Source: Curtobacterium flaccumfaciens
GTDB taxonomy: Bacteria; Actinomycetota; Actinomycetes; Actinomycetales; Microbacteriaceae
NCBI RefSeq assembly: GCF_004361695.1
Contig: NZ_SNVW01000011.1
Location: 1-64,000, forward strand
Length of the DNA: 64,000 nucleotides
Direction of reading: 5' to 3'
The notes below the pieces were generated by a model that had not been told where the DNA came from, made no database searches, and was given only the letters and a program-made list of their open reading frames with translations. Shown here in pieces: positions 18,777 through 26,695 of the stretch (its first letter is position 1; each line of letters opens with the position of its first letter). The position numbers and the translations under genes are program-made.

Positions 18777-19072
18777 ATCGCCGCTAGATCCGCAGCGCTA
18801 GCGATGTTTACCGCGACGTGATTGTGGTGCTTACTGGCGTCGGTCATCTGCCGCTCAAACCGCTCCGGAGCTGAGACCAGCAGGATGTTGCTCGCGCCGC
18901 GCTCAGCGAGCTTCTTCACTAGCTCGTCCGCGAACGAGATCGTCGACGTTGCGAGCGCCCGACCGTTGACGTACACGACGCCGCCTTCAGGCGTGCCGCT
19001 GGCGTTCTCCACCAAGTCGTCTGCCGCTTCGCGCGTGCCAACCAACCGGGGCAGTGTGATCTTCAGAGTCAT
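18773..19072 (-). CDS. STAS-like domain protein (DUF4325 type)
   Basis: 99 aa that match the STAS-like DUF4325 pattern: the central TSTISFADELVKKLAERGAS helix-strand unit and NILLVSAPERFERQM. In related anti-sigma-factor antagonists the Ser before the SFADEL helix is the phosphorylation site; Ser43-Ser46 here are candidates, by inference. A GAAGGGA ribosome site precedes ATG 19072. The gene follows the STAS-GHKL ATPase gene at 74 bp on the same strand, so the two form an operon. By analogy with SpoIIAB/SpoIIAA partner switching, the pair may be a kinase/antagonist module, but no sigma factor or effector is adjacent. Confidence 0.75.
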   Translation of the reverse strand: MTLKITLPRLVGTREAADDLVENASGTPEGGVVYVNGRALATSTISFADELVKKLAERGASNILLVSAPERFERQMTDASKHHNHVAVNIASAADLAAI

Positions 19073-19145
19073 GATCCCTTCACCTCACCCGAGTTCAACG
19101 CCTCTAGTGCGTTGAGTCTTCCACAGTATCCGCAGCGTGTACGGC

Positions 19146-20015
19146 TCATTTTCGGCGGTTCCGTACCCGCAGTTCTCCTTCGAGAACGGAGACCGGTAGC
19201 GGCTCGTCGAAGAGCGTCTCGCTCGTGCTTCTCGGGAAGACGAGGAACTGACCGCGTCCGGATCGTAGGCGAAGCGTACCGCCCATGTCCCGAACCTTGT
19301 CTCTGAGTTCGGTCAACCCGTACCCGCGGTTCTCTTCATCGACCCCGCTCACGCCAGGCTCCAGCGCGATCTTGAGGGCGTGGCTGTCATCGCGCGGCTT
19401 GTGTCGGCGAAGCGCGCGCGCAAAGCCCCGGCCCGCATCGGCCACAGCGAAACGGAAGACCGTCCCCCCGTGCGTCTTCTGGGCGGCTGCGTAGCCGCGC
19501 GGGGACCGCGAGTGCTCGAGGACGTTCTCTCCCATCGCGGTGAGGCTCATGAACATGATCGCGGCGGCGTCTTCGTCCTGGTCGTGAACCACCTCCCAGA
19601 CACGCGTCGCCAGTTCCTCCGCGCCTCGTGCGTCGACGAACGGCGTCACAGTGAGCAAGCTGTCGCCGACCTCATGTTCCCGAACCGAGGGCAGATCATG
19701 CGTAGCGCCCACGTCTTCAAGCTGCTTGCCGAGTCGCGCCCGAGCAACGTAGTTCGCAACGTCGTCGCTCTTGGGACGCAGCACGTGAACTGCCCGGCCA
19801 CGCGTCCGTGCCTTGTGCGCGTAGGCCGCGATTGCCACGAGCCCCGCAGGCGTCACGAATCCCAAGTCGGAGAGGTCCGCAGTCATGACCCCGCGAGCGC
19901 GAGCCTTCTCGAACGCGGCATGCATGTTGTTGCTGCCGAAGGACCCAACTGGCCTAATGTCTCTTGCCACGTCCCCGCCCGCGCCCGCCTTCTCTGACAC
20001 CTGAGTATGCCCCAC
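19146..20015 (-). CDS. STAS - GHKL ATPase fusion protein
   Basis: 289 aa. Residues ~25-105 look like a STAS domain (VMTADLSDLGFVTPAGLVAI, then GRAVHVLRP). Residues ~140-270 are a HATPase_c/GHKL nucleotide-binding domain: N-box MGENVLEHS, G1 box VADAGRGFARAL, G2 box ENRGYGL, then the closing strand GGTLRLRSGRGQF. No histidine-phosphoacceptor domain or membrane segment is present, so it is a cytoplasmic anti-sigma-type kinase or an ATP-driven switch rather than a sensor kinase. GTG at 20015 is chosen; an in-frame GTG five codons later is possible. It precedes the DUF4325 gene in one operon within the cargo part of the element. Confidence 0.8.
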   Translation of the reverse strand: MGHTQVSEKAGAGGDVARDIRPVGSFGSNNMHAAFEKARARGVMTADLSDLGFVTPAGLVAIAAYAHKARTRGRAVHVLRPKSDDVANYVARARLGKQLEDVGATHDLPSVREHEVGDSLLTVTPFVDARGAEELATRVWEVVHDQDEDAAAIMFMSLTAMGENVLEHSRSPRGYAAAQKTHGGTVFRFAVADAGRGFARALRRHKPRDDSHALKIALEPGVSGVDEENRGYGLTELRDKVRDMGGTLRLRSGRGQFLVFPRSTSETLFDEPLPVSVLEGELRVRNRRK

Positions 20016-20136
20016 TGTTCCGCGAGAGTCGTGCAGCTCGGCTCCTGGAACCGCATCCAGAAGTCACCGATGACGAGAGACCGCCACCGGGCTCCCGCAG
20101 GGATCGGTGAAGGGTCTTCTATTCGCCCGCGGCCGA

Positions 20137-20280
20137 TCAGTCAGCACGGTCTGGCCAGGGCAGGCCCAGCCACTTTGCGGTACAAGACACATGCACTCGT
20201 TGCCCGTCGTCGAGGACGAGCGAATCGGCCCCGTGGGCAGGGACGTGCCGCTCGCAGGCGGGGCAAAGGTTCGGGTGCAC
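20137..20280 (-). CDS. Possible small zinc-binding protein
   Basis: A 47-aa reading frame from GTG 20280. It has the pattern C-P-A-C near the N-terminus and H-V-S-C near residue 30, which looks like a treble-clef or ribbon zinc site, followed by a Trp/Pro-rich end (KWLGLPWPDRAD). There is no clear ribosome site. It lies upstream of the STAS-GHKL gene on the same strand and after the terminator of the tape measure gene, so it could be the first gene of that operon. Evidence is composition and motif only. Confidence 0.35.
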   Translation of the reverse strand: MHPNLCPACERHVPAHGADSLVLDDGQRVHVSCTAKWLGLPWPDRAD

Positions 20281-20331
20281 CCGATCATGCTGACGTCTGC
20301 CTCACGTACGTCGCTCGCCCCAAGTCGGGTG

Positions 20332-20387
20332 ACCCAACGACGGAAGACCCTCACCAGGAGACTGGTGGGGGTCTTCCATCGTTGGGT
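20332..20387. terminator. Long hairpin downstream of the tape measure gene
   Basis: ACCCAACG, GGAAGACCC and CACCAG pair in order with their complements around a 4-nt loop at 20358-20361, with two small interruptions. It lies about 80 bp past the tape measure stop. Besides this hairpin and the possible 47-aa gene, the interval 20016-20465 shows nothing else. Confidence 0.7.
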
Positions 20388-20465
20388 GTGGTCACACGCC
20401 CTTGAAGTACACGGACGCTGTCGTGCCGACAAGTGCGTCGATGCATCAGGAATGATCCCTGACGT

Positions 20466-23189
20466 TCACCGTCCGCCACTGCGCTTGCTCTCGTACCGGT
20501 CGTAGGTCCAGCGGGCCTCTTCCAGGTCCCGCTTCGTGTTGCCCTTGCTCTCGAGGTGCACGTGGAAGCCGCCCGCGCCGGTGCTGCCCGTAGCGACGCC
20601 CTGCTGCGCGTAGACGATCTGTGGGGGCGTCGGCACGTAGGTCTCCCGCTGCACGGGCCCTCCACCGGCGTACTGAGCCGGGTTGTACAGTCCCTGGTTG
20701 ACCGCATGCAGGAACCCCATGCCGTACTTGGAGGCAGCCGACGCCTTCACGACGAACTCACCGTTCGAGAGCTTCGCGTCGATGCTGTCCGAGGTCGACG
20801 TCCCCGGCCCGTAGACCGGACCGCCACCCGCGCGAGGCACCTTGAGGCCACCCGTGGTGTACAGGTTCTCCGGGTCGATCTTGTGCACGTTGATCGAGAT
20901 GTCGATGTTCCGCTGGATCTGGTCCTGCCGGCGCTTGATCTCGTCGAGCGCCAACCCAGCAGTGTTCGTCTCGGCGAGGATCTTGATCTGCTTCGCCGAC
21001 GGCAGCTGGAACACCTTGTCCGCGAGCTTCTGCACCTCACCGGCGTTGAAACCAGCTGCAGTCGCGGACTCGATGAACTTCTGCCGCTGCGCCGCCAGGG
21101 TACCGGCGTACTTCTCCGCCGCCTCCTTCGCACCCATCGTCGACTGGTCCACCGCGTACTGCTTCGACGCAGCCTCCTGCGCCTTCCCGGCGAGATCAGA
21201 CAGCATCGACGCGTTGCCCGCACCGACCGCAGTGTTCTCGTCGAGCGACGTCGTGTAGCCCTTGGTGTTCTCCCGCTGCTGCTTCACCTGATCCGACAGG
21301 CCAGCGAGGGACTCCTGGTAGGAGGCATTCGCGCTGATGGCGTCCTGGTTGACGTCGTTGACCTTGTCGAACTGGGCGATCAGATCCGAGAGCTCGGACG
21401 CGAGATCGGAGACCGTCGTCGCTTCCTGCTGGTACTGCTGCGACGCGGTCGCGGCGGTATCGCCCGCCTCACCGTTCGCGGCGCTGGCGTTCTTCCAGTC
21501 CCCCTGCGAGTCCACGAGCTCCTGGCGGATCTGGGAAAGCGAGACGCGAGCGTTGTTGAACTTGCCGCTGACGATGTTGTAGCCCTGCAGGGCGGCGATC
21601 AGGTTCGACGTGCCGCCGAGCTTGTCGCGCATCTGCTCGAAGGCGTCCCCACCCTCGATGACAGCGTCGGTGAGCTCCTTCTGAGAGACGCCTGCCTTCT
21701 TCGCGTCGTCGAACAGACCCTTGTCGGCGAGGTTCTTGACGATCACCGCCCGGGTGCTCTTGGTGAGTGCCCCGGTCTGCTTGTCGAGGGTCTCGGTCAG
21801 TTCCTCCGTGTTGGCCTTCGCTTCCGCAGCGATCGACACCCAAGTGGAGACACCGAGCGCGAGGGCACCGAACGCTGCGCCCGCCACCCCTGACAGCGCC
21901 GCCGTGGAACGGAACGAGGTCCCCATCGACGCGAGTTGTACTTTCATCGCGCCGATCTTCGGGATGGCCGTGAAGACGGCACCGCCGAACAATGTCACGC
22001 CGGCAGCGAGAGCCGTCACGCTGAGCCCGGCGCTCAGCACAGGCTCGGGAAGGTCACCGATCATCTGCACGAGACCGGTCGCGGTCTTGGTGATGTCGCG
22101 GAGGCTCGCGTTCGCGCCAGACCCGGTCTTGATCAGCGCGGTGTCGAACGCGCCGCCGAGCTGCTCGACGTCGCCCTTGAGATTGTCGAGCTTGATGCGG
22201 GCGGTCTCCGCGGCGTAGCCGTTGTCGTTGACCTTGCCGGTCCACTCCGCGATACCGTCTGCACCCTCGGCGTAGAGGACGTTCGCGGCGCGCACTGCGT
22301 CGTTGCCGAAGATCGTCGCGAGGGCAGCGTTCCGCTGCTCATCGGACAGGCCGCCGAGCTTGTCCTGCAGCTGCGCGGCGATGCCGCCGAAGGACAGCAT
22401 CTTGCCGGACGAGTCGTAGACGTCGATGCCGTACTGCTTCATCGTCCCAGCAGCGTTCTTCGACGGGTTCTGCAGGGCGATGATGGCGGTCTTGAGCGAA
22501 GTACCAGCATCAGAGCCGAGGAGGCCCGCGGACGCGAACGCCGCGAGCGCGCCGGTGGTCTCGTTGATGCTGAACCCGGCCTGCGAAGCGACGAGGCCGC
22601 CCTGGTTGAGTGCCTGCGACAAGTCCTGCACGGAGCCCTGCGCCTTGCCTGCTCCGGCGGCGAGGAGGTCGGCGACGTGCGGGACTTCGCTGCCCTCGAG
22701 CTTGAACTGGGTCATCGCAGTCGCGGCGATCTGGGCCGCGTCGGCGACCTTGAGCTCACCTGCGGAGGCGAGGTCGAGCGCGCCGGCAAGTCCACCGCCC
22801 AGGATGTCCTTCGTGCCGACACCGGCCTTCGAGAGCTCCTCGATCGCGTTCGCCGCCTCGGTGGCGGAGAACACGGTCCGCGCGCCGGCGTCGATCGCAG
22901 CGTCGCGGAGCTGGTTCATCTCACCGGCGGAGGCATGGGTGGCCGCCTGAACGGACGACATCGCCTGGTCGAACTCGGCGTACTTCGCCACCGCCAGCGC
23001 CACAGCAGTCGCCGCGACCGCGCCGAACGCGAACGATGCGCGCCCGAGGCCGTCGAGGGCCTCGCGCTTCTGCCCGAGCTTCTCAGCTTCGGAGCCGAGC
23101 TCACGCGTCTTGCGCGCGGCGGCATCCATGCCGGAGAGGTAGCCGGAAACCTCGGCTACGAGGGAAGTCTTGACGGTGCGGTTCGCCAA
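20466..23189 (-). CDS. Phage tail tape measure protein
   Basis: 907 aa. It opens with MANRTVKTSLVAEVSGYLSGM, the start seen in tape measure proteins of small Microbacterium and Arthrobacter siphophages, and continues with the TP901-type core (AKYAEFDQAMSSVQAATHAS, then repeated 'AANAIEELSKAGV', 'LNQGGLVASQAGFSINETTGALAAFASAGL', given here in parts). Hydrophobic segments occur near 390-460 and long coiled-coil helices follow. The product sets tail length and is ejected during infection. Start codon is TTG 23189, supported by the conserved N-terminus although no ribosome site is visible. No tail tube, chaperone or minor tail gene is adjacent, which is very unusual. Confidence 0.93.
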   Translation of the reverse strand: MANRTVKTSLVAEVSGYLSGMDAAARKTRELGSEAEKLGQKREALDGLGRASFAFGAVAATAVALAVAKYAEFDQAMSSVQAATHASAGEMNQLRDAAIDAGARTVFSATEAANAIEELSKAGVGTKDILGGGLAGALDLASAGELKVADAAQIAATAMTQFKLEGSEVPHVADLLAAGAGKAQGSVQDLSQALNQGGLVASQAGFSINETTGALAAFASAGLLGSDAGTSLKTAIIALQNPSKNAAGTMKQYGIDVYDSSGKMLSFGGIAAQLQDKLGGLSDEQRNAALATIFGNDAVRAANVLYAEGADGIAEWTGKVNDNGYAAETARIKLDNLKGDVEQLGGAFDTALIKTGSGANASLRDITKTATGLVQMIGDLPEPVLSAGLSVTALAAGVTLFGGAVFTAIPKIGAMKVQLASMGTSFRSTAALSGVAGAAFGALALGVSTWVSIAAEAKANTEELTETLDKQTGALTKSTRAVIVKNLADKGLFDDAKKAGVSQKELTDAVIEGGDAFEQMRDKLGGTSNLIAALQGYNIVSGKFNNARVSLSQIRQELVDSQGDWKNASAANGEAGDTAATASQQYQQEATTVSDLASELSDLIAQFDKVNDVNQDAISANASYQESLAGLSDQVKQQRENTKGYTTSLDENTAVGAGNASMLSDLAGKAQEAASKQYAVDQSTMGAKEAAEKYAGTLAAQRQKFIESATAAGFNAGEVQKLADKVFQLPSAKQIKILAETNTAGLALDEIKRRQDQIQRNIDISINVHKIDPENLYTTGGLKVPRAGGGPVYGPGTSTSDSIDAKLSNGEFVVKASAASKYGMGFLHAVNQGLYNPAQYAGGGPVQRETYVPTPPQIVYAQQGVATGSTGAGGFHVHLESKGNTKRDLEEARWTYDRYESKRSGGR

Positions 23190-23312
23190 CGGAGGACACG
23201 CTTCCTAGCGCTTCCCCCGGGAGTTGCTAGGGGTTGTCCTCCGGCCAGCCAGCGATGCTGTCTGACCCACCCGCGACGTGTTCGGCAGTGGTGTCCGTCA
23301 CCTTTATTCTAC
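23190..23312 (-). promoter_or_regulatory. Promoter and structured leader of the tape measure gene
   Basis: TAGAAT (minus strand, 23306-23311) is a strong -10-like box that follows the terminator of the preceding gene. The ~110-nt leader contains a 24-aa frame at 23227-23301 (GTG start, ending SIAGWPEDNP) and a CTAGC/GCTAG-flanked hairpin at about 23206-23230. The short frame begins too close to the -10 box to be on the transcript with certainty, so its translation is doubtful. Confidence 0.4.
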
Positions 23313-23334
23313 CGGTGACTGGGGACGAAACGAA

Positions 23335-23371
23335 GGAACCGCGGCCACCCATCAGGGCGGACCGCGGTTCC
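23335..23371. terminator. Hairpin after the small terminase-like gene
   Basis: GGAACCGCGG pairs with CCGCGGTTCC around a 17-nt loop, 12 bp past the stop at 23383 (leftward reading). It separates the upstream genes from the tape measure gene. Confidence 0.6.
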
Positions 23372-23382
23372 GATTCGGGACG

Positions 23383-23625
23383 TCAGATCGTGCTCGGATC
23401 GAACACCCCGTCCTCCACTTCTTCCTCGTCGTTGACGTCATCCACGATCGGCGTCCGCAGCTCGGCGTCGATCCGAGACAGCTCCGCGATCAGACGAGCG
23501 AGAGCGTGCGACGCTACGGTGCCGCCGTCGATCTCCTCCGCGATGCGACGCCGGAGAGCCTCGAGAACCCCCCGTCTGCTGCCCTCGACCGCTGGTGCGA
23601 TCTTGACCTTCTGGGCTCTGGGCAC
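23383..23625 (-). CDS. Small phage protein, possible terminase small subunit-like
   Basis: 80 aa from GTG 23625 with an AAAGGAGGA ribosome site. The arrangement RRGVLEALRRRIAEEIDGG, then LARLIAELSRIDAELRT, followed by an acidic tail (DDVNDEEEVEDGVFD), is the form seen in short actinophage proteins placed before terminase genes and sometimes called small terminase. Two helices could form a DNA-binding hairpin. No large terminase follows; the next gene is the tape measure. The annotation is by resemblance and is tentative. Confidence 0.55.
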   Translation of the reverse strand: MPRAQKVKIAPAVEGSRRGVLEALRRRIAEEIDGGTVASHALARLIAELSRIDAELRTPIVDDVNDEEEVEDGVFDPSTI

Positions 23626-23722
23626 GGTGTCCTCCTTTCGTTTTTCTGAGCCGGGGAGAGACGGTGCCTATCCCCTGTGGTACTTCCAGGTGTGGCGTGG
23701 GGGGACCCCGGGGTGGGGGTCG

Positions 23723-24088
23723 TCAGTCGTAGTACAGATCGGGGTCGCGGCCGAAGAGCTCGTTGACGAATCGCTTCGTCTCCCGAGGTGAGTGGCGTGT
23801 GTGGATCACAGCCGTCGAGCCTTCGCGAGGGGCGACGTTGCCGAGCCGTGCACCGGGTCCGCCGCCGAGCACGACGAGACGTTCCGCCTGGTGTTGGAGG
23901 GTTTCTTCGTCGGTCGCGCTGAGGAAGTCGAGGTACTCGGCCTTGATGCCGTGCTGGCCGGCGATGCGAGCCCGGAGTGTGCTGAGCTCTGCTTCTCGGG
24001 CCTGCGCTTCGGAGTCCGCTAGGCGCCCTTGCATCTCCGCGAGTTGAGCCTGTAGTTCGGCAGGGGTCGAAGGTTCCGTGTCCGTCAT
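23723..24088 (-). CDS. Hypothetical phage protein with N-terminal coiled coil
   Basis: 121 aa. Residues 8-50 form a Gln/Ala/Glu-rich coiled coil (AELQAQLAEMQGRLADSEAQ); a globular part follows ending in RFVNELFGRDPDLYYD. A coiled coil plus a short C-terminal hook recalls phage scaffolding proteins, yet no capsid gene follows, so this remains a guess. It is 12 bp downstream of the 179-aa gene and in the same leftward series. Confidence 0.6.
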   Translation of the reverse strand: MTDTEPSTPAELQAQLAEMQGRLADSEAQAREAELSTLRARIAGQHGIKAEYLDFLSATDEETLQHQAERLVVLGGGPGARLGNVAPREGSTAVIHTRHSPRETKRFVNELFGRDPDLYYD

Positions 24089-24100
24089 TGCCGTCCTGCT

Positions 24101-24640
24101 TTAGGCGATCAGGTAGGACAGCGTGCGCTGGAAGCTGCCGGAGGTGAGCACCTTCTCGAGGCTTTCGATCTCCTCGGCTGCGGCGGCGGAGTCGGGGTGC
24201 TCGGCGGCGAACTGCTTGACCGCTTCCGACCATCCGTTCTCGGAGGCCTTGCGGAAGAGCGCGTGGGCCATGGTGCGGTCGTTACTTCGGAGTGCCTGGC
24301 CCATCAGCCGAGCGGCCATGTCCTTGTCCGCGACTCGCTCTGCACGGTCCTGGGCGTCGCGGAACGCGATGATGTCGGTTGCGCCGTACCCGATCTTCGC
24401 GTCGAGCTTGGTCTGCAGGTTGCGGATCCGGCCCTTGACCAGCCCGATCTCCTTGTCGCGGAGCTGCGCTGCCTCGGCCTTGGCCTGTGCTTTGGCGTCC
24501 GCGAGCTCGGCGACCTTGCCGGCGTCGCTGAGGTTGCCGTCGCTCTCGATGTTCTTCCGCTGTCGGCCGTAGTCCTTCTGGATCTCGGCGGCCTCGGCGC
24601 GGAGACCGAGCACTTCTGCTTCGAGTTCTGGGGTGATCAT
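24101..24640 (-). CDS. Hypothetical coiled-coil phage protein
   Basis: 179 aa from ATG 24640, which overlaps the upstream stop (ATGA). The N-terminal 85 residues are charged and helical (LRAEAAEIQKDYGRQRKNIE ... KAEAAQLRDKEIGL) and would form a coiled coil; the C-terminal half holds shorter helices with the run NDRTMAHALFRKASENGWSE. No membrane segment. Similar proteins occur beside structural genes of small actinophages, but no specific role can be named. Confidence 0.6.
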   Translation of the reverse strand: MITPELEAEVLGLRAEAAEIQKDYGRQRKNIESDGNLSDAGKVAELADAKAQAKAEAAQLRDKEIGLVKGRIRNLQTKLDAKIGYGATDIIAFRDAQDRAERVADKDMAARLMGQALRSNDRTMAHALFRKASENGWSEAVKQFAAEHPDSAAAAEEIESLEKVLTSGSFQRTLSYLIA

Positions 24641-25041
24641 GTCTTGTCCGTTCGTTCGGTGTACTGGGCGAGTTGTTCGCGGTCCACACGCCATGCGCGT
24701 CCGACGCGTACGGCGTGGAGCCGACGTTCCTGGATTGCTTTGCGGATGCCGCGGTCCGAGAGTCCGAGGGCTTCGGCTGCTTGTCGGGTGCTCATCCAGT
24801 CCGCAGTGTGATCGAGTTCCGGGGTCGCGGCCTGTCGCGTTCCGGTAGCGGAACTGCGCCAGGTGAGCGCGACGAGGGTGAGGGCGACGAGCGTGTTGTC
24901 GACCTCGGGGTCTTCGCCGCGGTGCCGACGCCGGTAGTCGTCGAGGCCGGCGTGCCGAAGCAGGTAGGCGGCGACTCTTCCCGTGACTACTGCTTCGGGC
25001 CCTCGACCGCCGAGGACGAGATGCTCTGGGGGGCGGTGCAC
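24637..25041 (-). CDS. Phage protein with C-terminal excisionase-type helix-turn-helix
   Basis: 134 aa from GTG 25041, preceded by AAGGAGGA. The N-terminal ~85 residues (VHRPPEHLVLGGRGPEAVVT, then a YLLRHAGLDDYRRRH helix) are followed by a linker and an excisionase/MerR-like DNA-binding unit at ~85-134: MSTRQAAEALGLSDRGIRKA plus wing LHAVRVGRAWRVDREQL. It overlaps the next gene by 4 bp. The frame is open far upstream, but homology and the ribosome site set this start. A DNA-binding phage regulator or replication accessory is plausible. Confidence 0.7.
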   Translation of the reverse strand: MHRPPEHLVLGGRGPEAVVTGRVAAYLLRHAGLDDYRRRHRGEDPEVDNTLVALTLVALTWRSSATGTRQAATPELDHTADWMSTRQAAEALGLSDRGIRKAIQERRLHAVRVGRAWRVDREQLAQYTERTDKT

Positions 25042-25100
25042 GCGTCCTCCTTCGGTGTGTTCGGGTCTGGTGGCTGGTCGTCGGCGGGGTGCCGCGGTTA

Positions 25101-25520
25101 CTAGCTGTCGGTGGCGGCTGCAGCTCGGATGGCCTTGAGGTAGTCCTGCTCGACGACGCGCATCGGTGTGCTGGTGTCGTCGAGCAGGGCCAGCGCCGGC
25201 TCGAGGTGCTGGACGGTCAGGTACAGCACGGTTGCGAGGAGGACGTTCGGCCACGCTTCCGGGCCGATGAAGCCCTCGATGTGGTTCTGGTGGCGGGCGA
25301 GGATCTCCGCGAGGCCGGTCACCTGCTCGTCGGAGCGTGCGGCGAGCTCGGCGGCGAGGTAGAAGCCGGCGATGCTGACGGTTCCTGTGCCAGCGATCGC
25401 GGTGGGGATGTTGTCGGCGTCGGTGTAGAGCTGCGGGTCGAGCAGCTCGTTCCCGAGGCCCTCGATCTTCGTGAACTGCTCCTGCAGCCACTGCGCGATT
25501 TCGGGTGGTGTATTCGTCAC
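25101..25520 (-). CDS. Hypothetical phage protein
   Basis: 139 aa from GTG 25520 with AAGGAGA 7 nt upstream. Acidic and helical, with a hydrophobic stretch TAIAGTGTVSIAGFYLAAEL near residues 40-60 and another at WPNVLLATVLYLTVQHLEPA; both could be buried helices rather than membrane spans. It is the first gene after the iteron array in the leftward series and lies 60 bp before the 134-aa gene. No family is recognised. Confidence 0.6.
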   Translation of the reverse strand: MTNTPPEIAQWLQEQFTKIEGLGNELLDPQLYTDADNIPTAIAGTGTVSIAGFYLAAELAARSDEQVTGLAEILARHQNHIEGFIGPEAWPNVLLATVLYLTVQHLEPALALLDDTSTPMRVVEQDYLKAIRAAAATDS

Positions 25521-25658
25521 GAGTGTTCTCCTTCACTGGATGCGGTTGAGGGTGATGCTGAGGGACGCGACCGACGCGAGCCGATGAGCTCGAACCGACC
25601 GCCCCGACTTCACTTCCGGTTCTGTTGCGGTTCTCTTGTGGTTCTTCTTTCCATTCGG

Positions 25659-25761
25659 GTCCCGCTCCGGGACCTACGTACGTCTCGGAACGGGACCACC
25701 TCTGTCCCGCTCCGGGACGGGAGGGTCCCGGAGCGGGACTAGGTAGGTCTCGCTCCGGGAC
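25659..25761. repeat. Five-copy palindromic iteron array, possible replication origin or operator
   Basis: Five 15-bp palindromes of the form GTCYCGNNNCGGGAC start at 25659, 25682, 25704, 25725 and 25747. The spacing of 23, 22, 21 and 22 bp is close to two helical turns, so bound proteins would line up on one DNA face. The array ends 2 bp before the stop codon of a helix-turn-helix gene (25764). Iterons beside an initiator gene are typical of plasmid and phage origins; repressor operators are the alternative. Confidence 0.85.
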
Positions 25762-25763
25762 CC

Positions 25764-26075
25764 TCACGCTGCAGGCTCGAGGGCTGGCGCTCGGGACGCT
25801 GAGTCGTAGTCGGGCAGGTAGTACCGGTTGCTCGTCTTCCGGCCGCTGGGATCCTCGCGAGCCTCGATCTCGACGAGTCCGAGTTCGTCCTGCAGCGACG
25901 CGACGGTACGGATGACGGTCGAGCGGCCCAGGTTGCTTTCCGCCGCCATGAGGTTGTGCGACGGCCATGCGCAGTGCTCTGCGTCGTTGAAGTGGAAGGC
26001 GATGATCATGAGTACCGACTTCTGCGTGGGGGAGGTCTCCTGGCCGACAGCCCACTTGATCGCGTTGAAGCTCAC
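25764..26075 (-). CDS. Winged-helix protein, possible replication initiator
   Basis: About 103 aa from GTG 26075, chosen because CCGGAGG lies just upstream; ATG at 26090 is the alternative (108 aa). The sequence carries the replication-type helix-turn-helix domain (HTH_36-like): VSFNAIKWAVGQETSPTQKS, 'MIIAFHFNDAEHCAWPSHN', then a recognition helix LGRSTVIRTVASLQDELGLV and a wing rich in Arg/Glu. Such domains open many plasmid and phage replication proteins; here the catalytic or oligomerisation part is absent, so the protein may only bind the adjacent iterons or act as a regulator. Placement next to the array is the main functional hint. Confidence 0.75.
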   Translation of the reverse strand: MSFNAIKWAVGQETSPTQKSVLMIIAFHFNDAEHCAWPSHNLMAAESNLGRSTVIRTVASLQDELGLVEIEAREDPSGRKTSNRYYLPDYDSASRAPALEPAA

Positions 26076-26168
26076 GTGGCCTCCGGGCATCTGTCGGTGG
26101 TGTGTGTGACCATTGAGTTGTTCCCCTTCGGGCGGGGCCGCGTGGTGTCGGCCCCGCCCTCTCTCATG

Positions 26169-26471
26169 TCAGGCGGCGTTGAACTGCTCGGCACTGCGGA
26201 GGGCGTAGAGGACTGCGGCACGGAGCTCCATGTACTCGGGGTGTGAGGTCTCCGTCGAGGGCTCTGGAGGCCCGTTCACCTGTTCCGGCTGCTCGCCGTG
26301 TCGGGTCATCCACACGGACCACGGGTCGTCTTCCGCACGCTTCTCGATCGTCACGGTGGCGATCGCCGTGTGGACGGTACGGAAGCGGTGCGCGTAGTCG
26401 GTTGCGGAGTGCCAGAGCCCGTAGTGCACACATCCGCGCTGCCGGCATCGGGCCTGAGTGCTCTTGTCCAT
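26169..26471 (-). CDS. Hypothetical phage protein
   Basis: 100 aa, ATG at 26471 overlapping the upstream stop (ATGA). The N-terminus has Cys/His residues (CRQRGCVHYGLWHS) that could bind zinc; the rest is charged with a final helix MELRAAVLYALRSAEQFNAA. The middle WSVWMTRHGEQPEQV is Trp-rich. Last gene of the overlapping early operon before the winged-helix gene. No family recognised. Confidence 0.6.
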   Translation of the reverse strand: MDKSTQARCRQRGCVHYGLWHSATDYAHRFRTVHTAIATVTIEKRAEDDPWSVWMTRHGEQPEQVNGPPEPSTETSHPEYMELRAAVLYALRSAEQFNAA

Positions 26472-26695
26472 CACGCGGCCACCTGCAGAGTCGGCGCGAG
26501 CAGCGGAACAGCGAGCGGGGCCGTCCGGATGTCTGTGACCCGGGCGATGAGCGCGTGCGCCAGGCGCAGCGCCTCGGAGGGGGTGAGAACGAGCGAGTAG
26601 CCATCGCTGAACTGACTGGGCTGTGCGTCGATGAGGATCTCCGATCGGCCGGTGGCGGTGCTCTCGACCTCGACGAGCTTGGTGACGTCGCCCAT
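26471..26695 (-). CDS. Hypothetical phage protein
   Basis: 74 aa from ATG 26695, with 4-bp overlaps on both sides. A strand-rich N-terminal half (VTKLVEVESTATGRSEILID) and a helix LTPSEALRLAHALIARV suggest a small alpha/beta protein. It is a frequent type of short early phage protein in actinophages, of unknown role. Confidence 0.6.
   Translation of the reverse strand: MGDVTKLVEVESTATGRSEILIDAQPSQFSDGYSLVLTPSEALRLAHALIARVTDIRTAPLAVPLLAPTLQVAA

Noticed and set aside
20007-20505. Plus-strand frames over the hairpin between the tape measure and ATPase genes
   Set aside because: They run through a strong terminator and lack ribosome sites; the composition is not protein-like.
25659-25761. CRISPR array
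   Set aside because: Repeats are only 15 bp and palindromic, with 6-8 bp between them; no cas genes and no leader.
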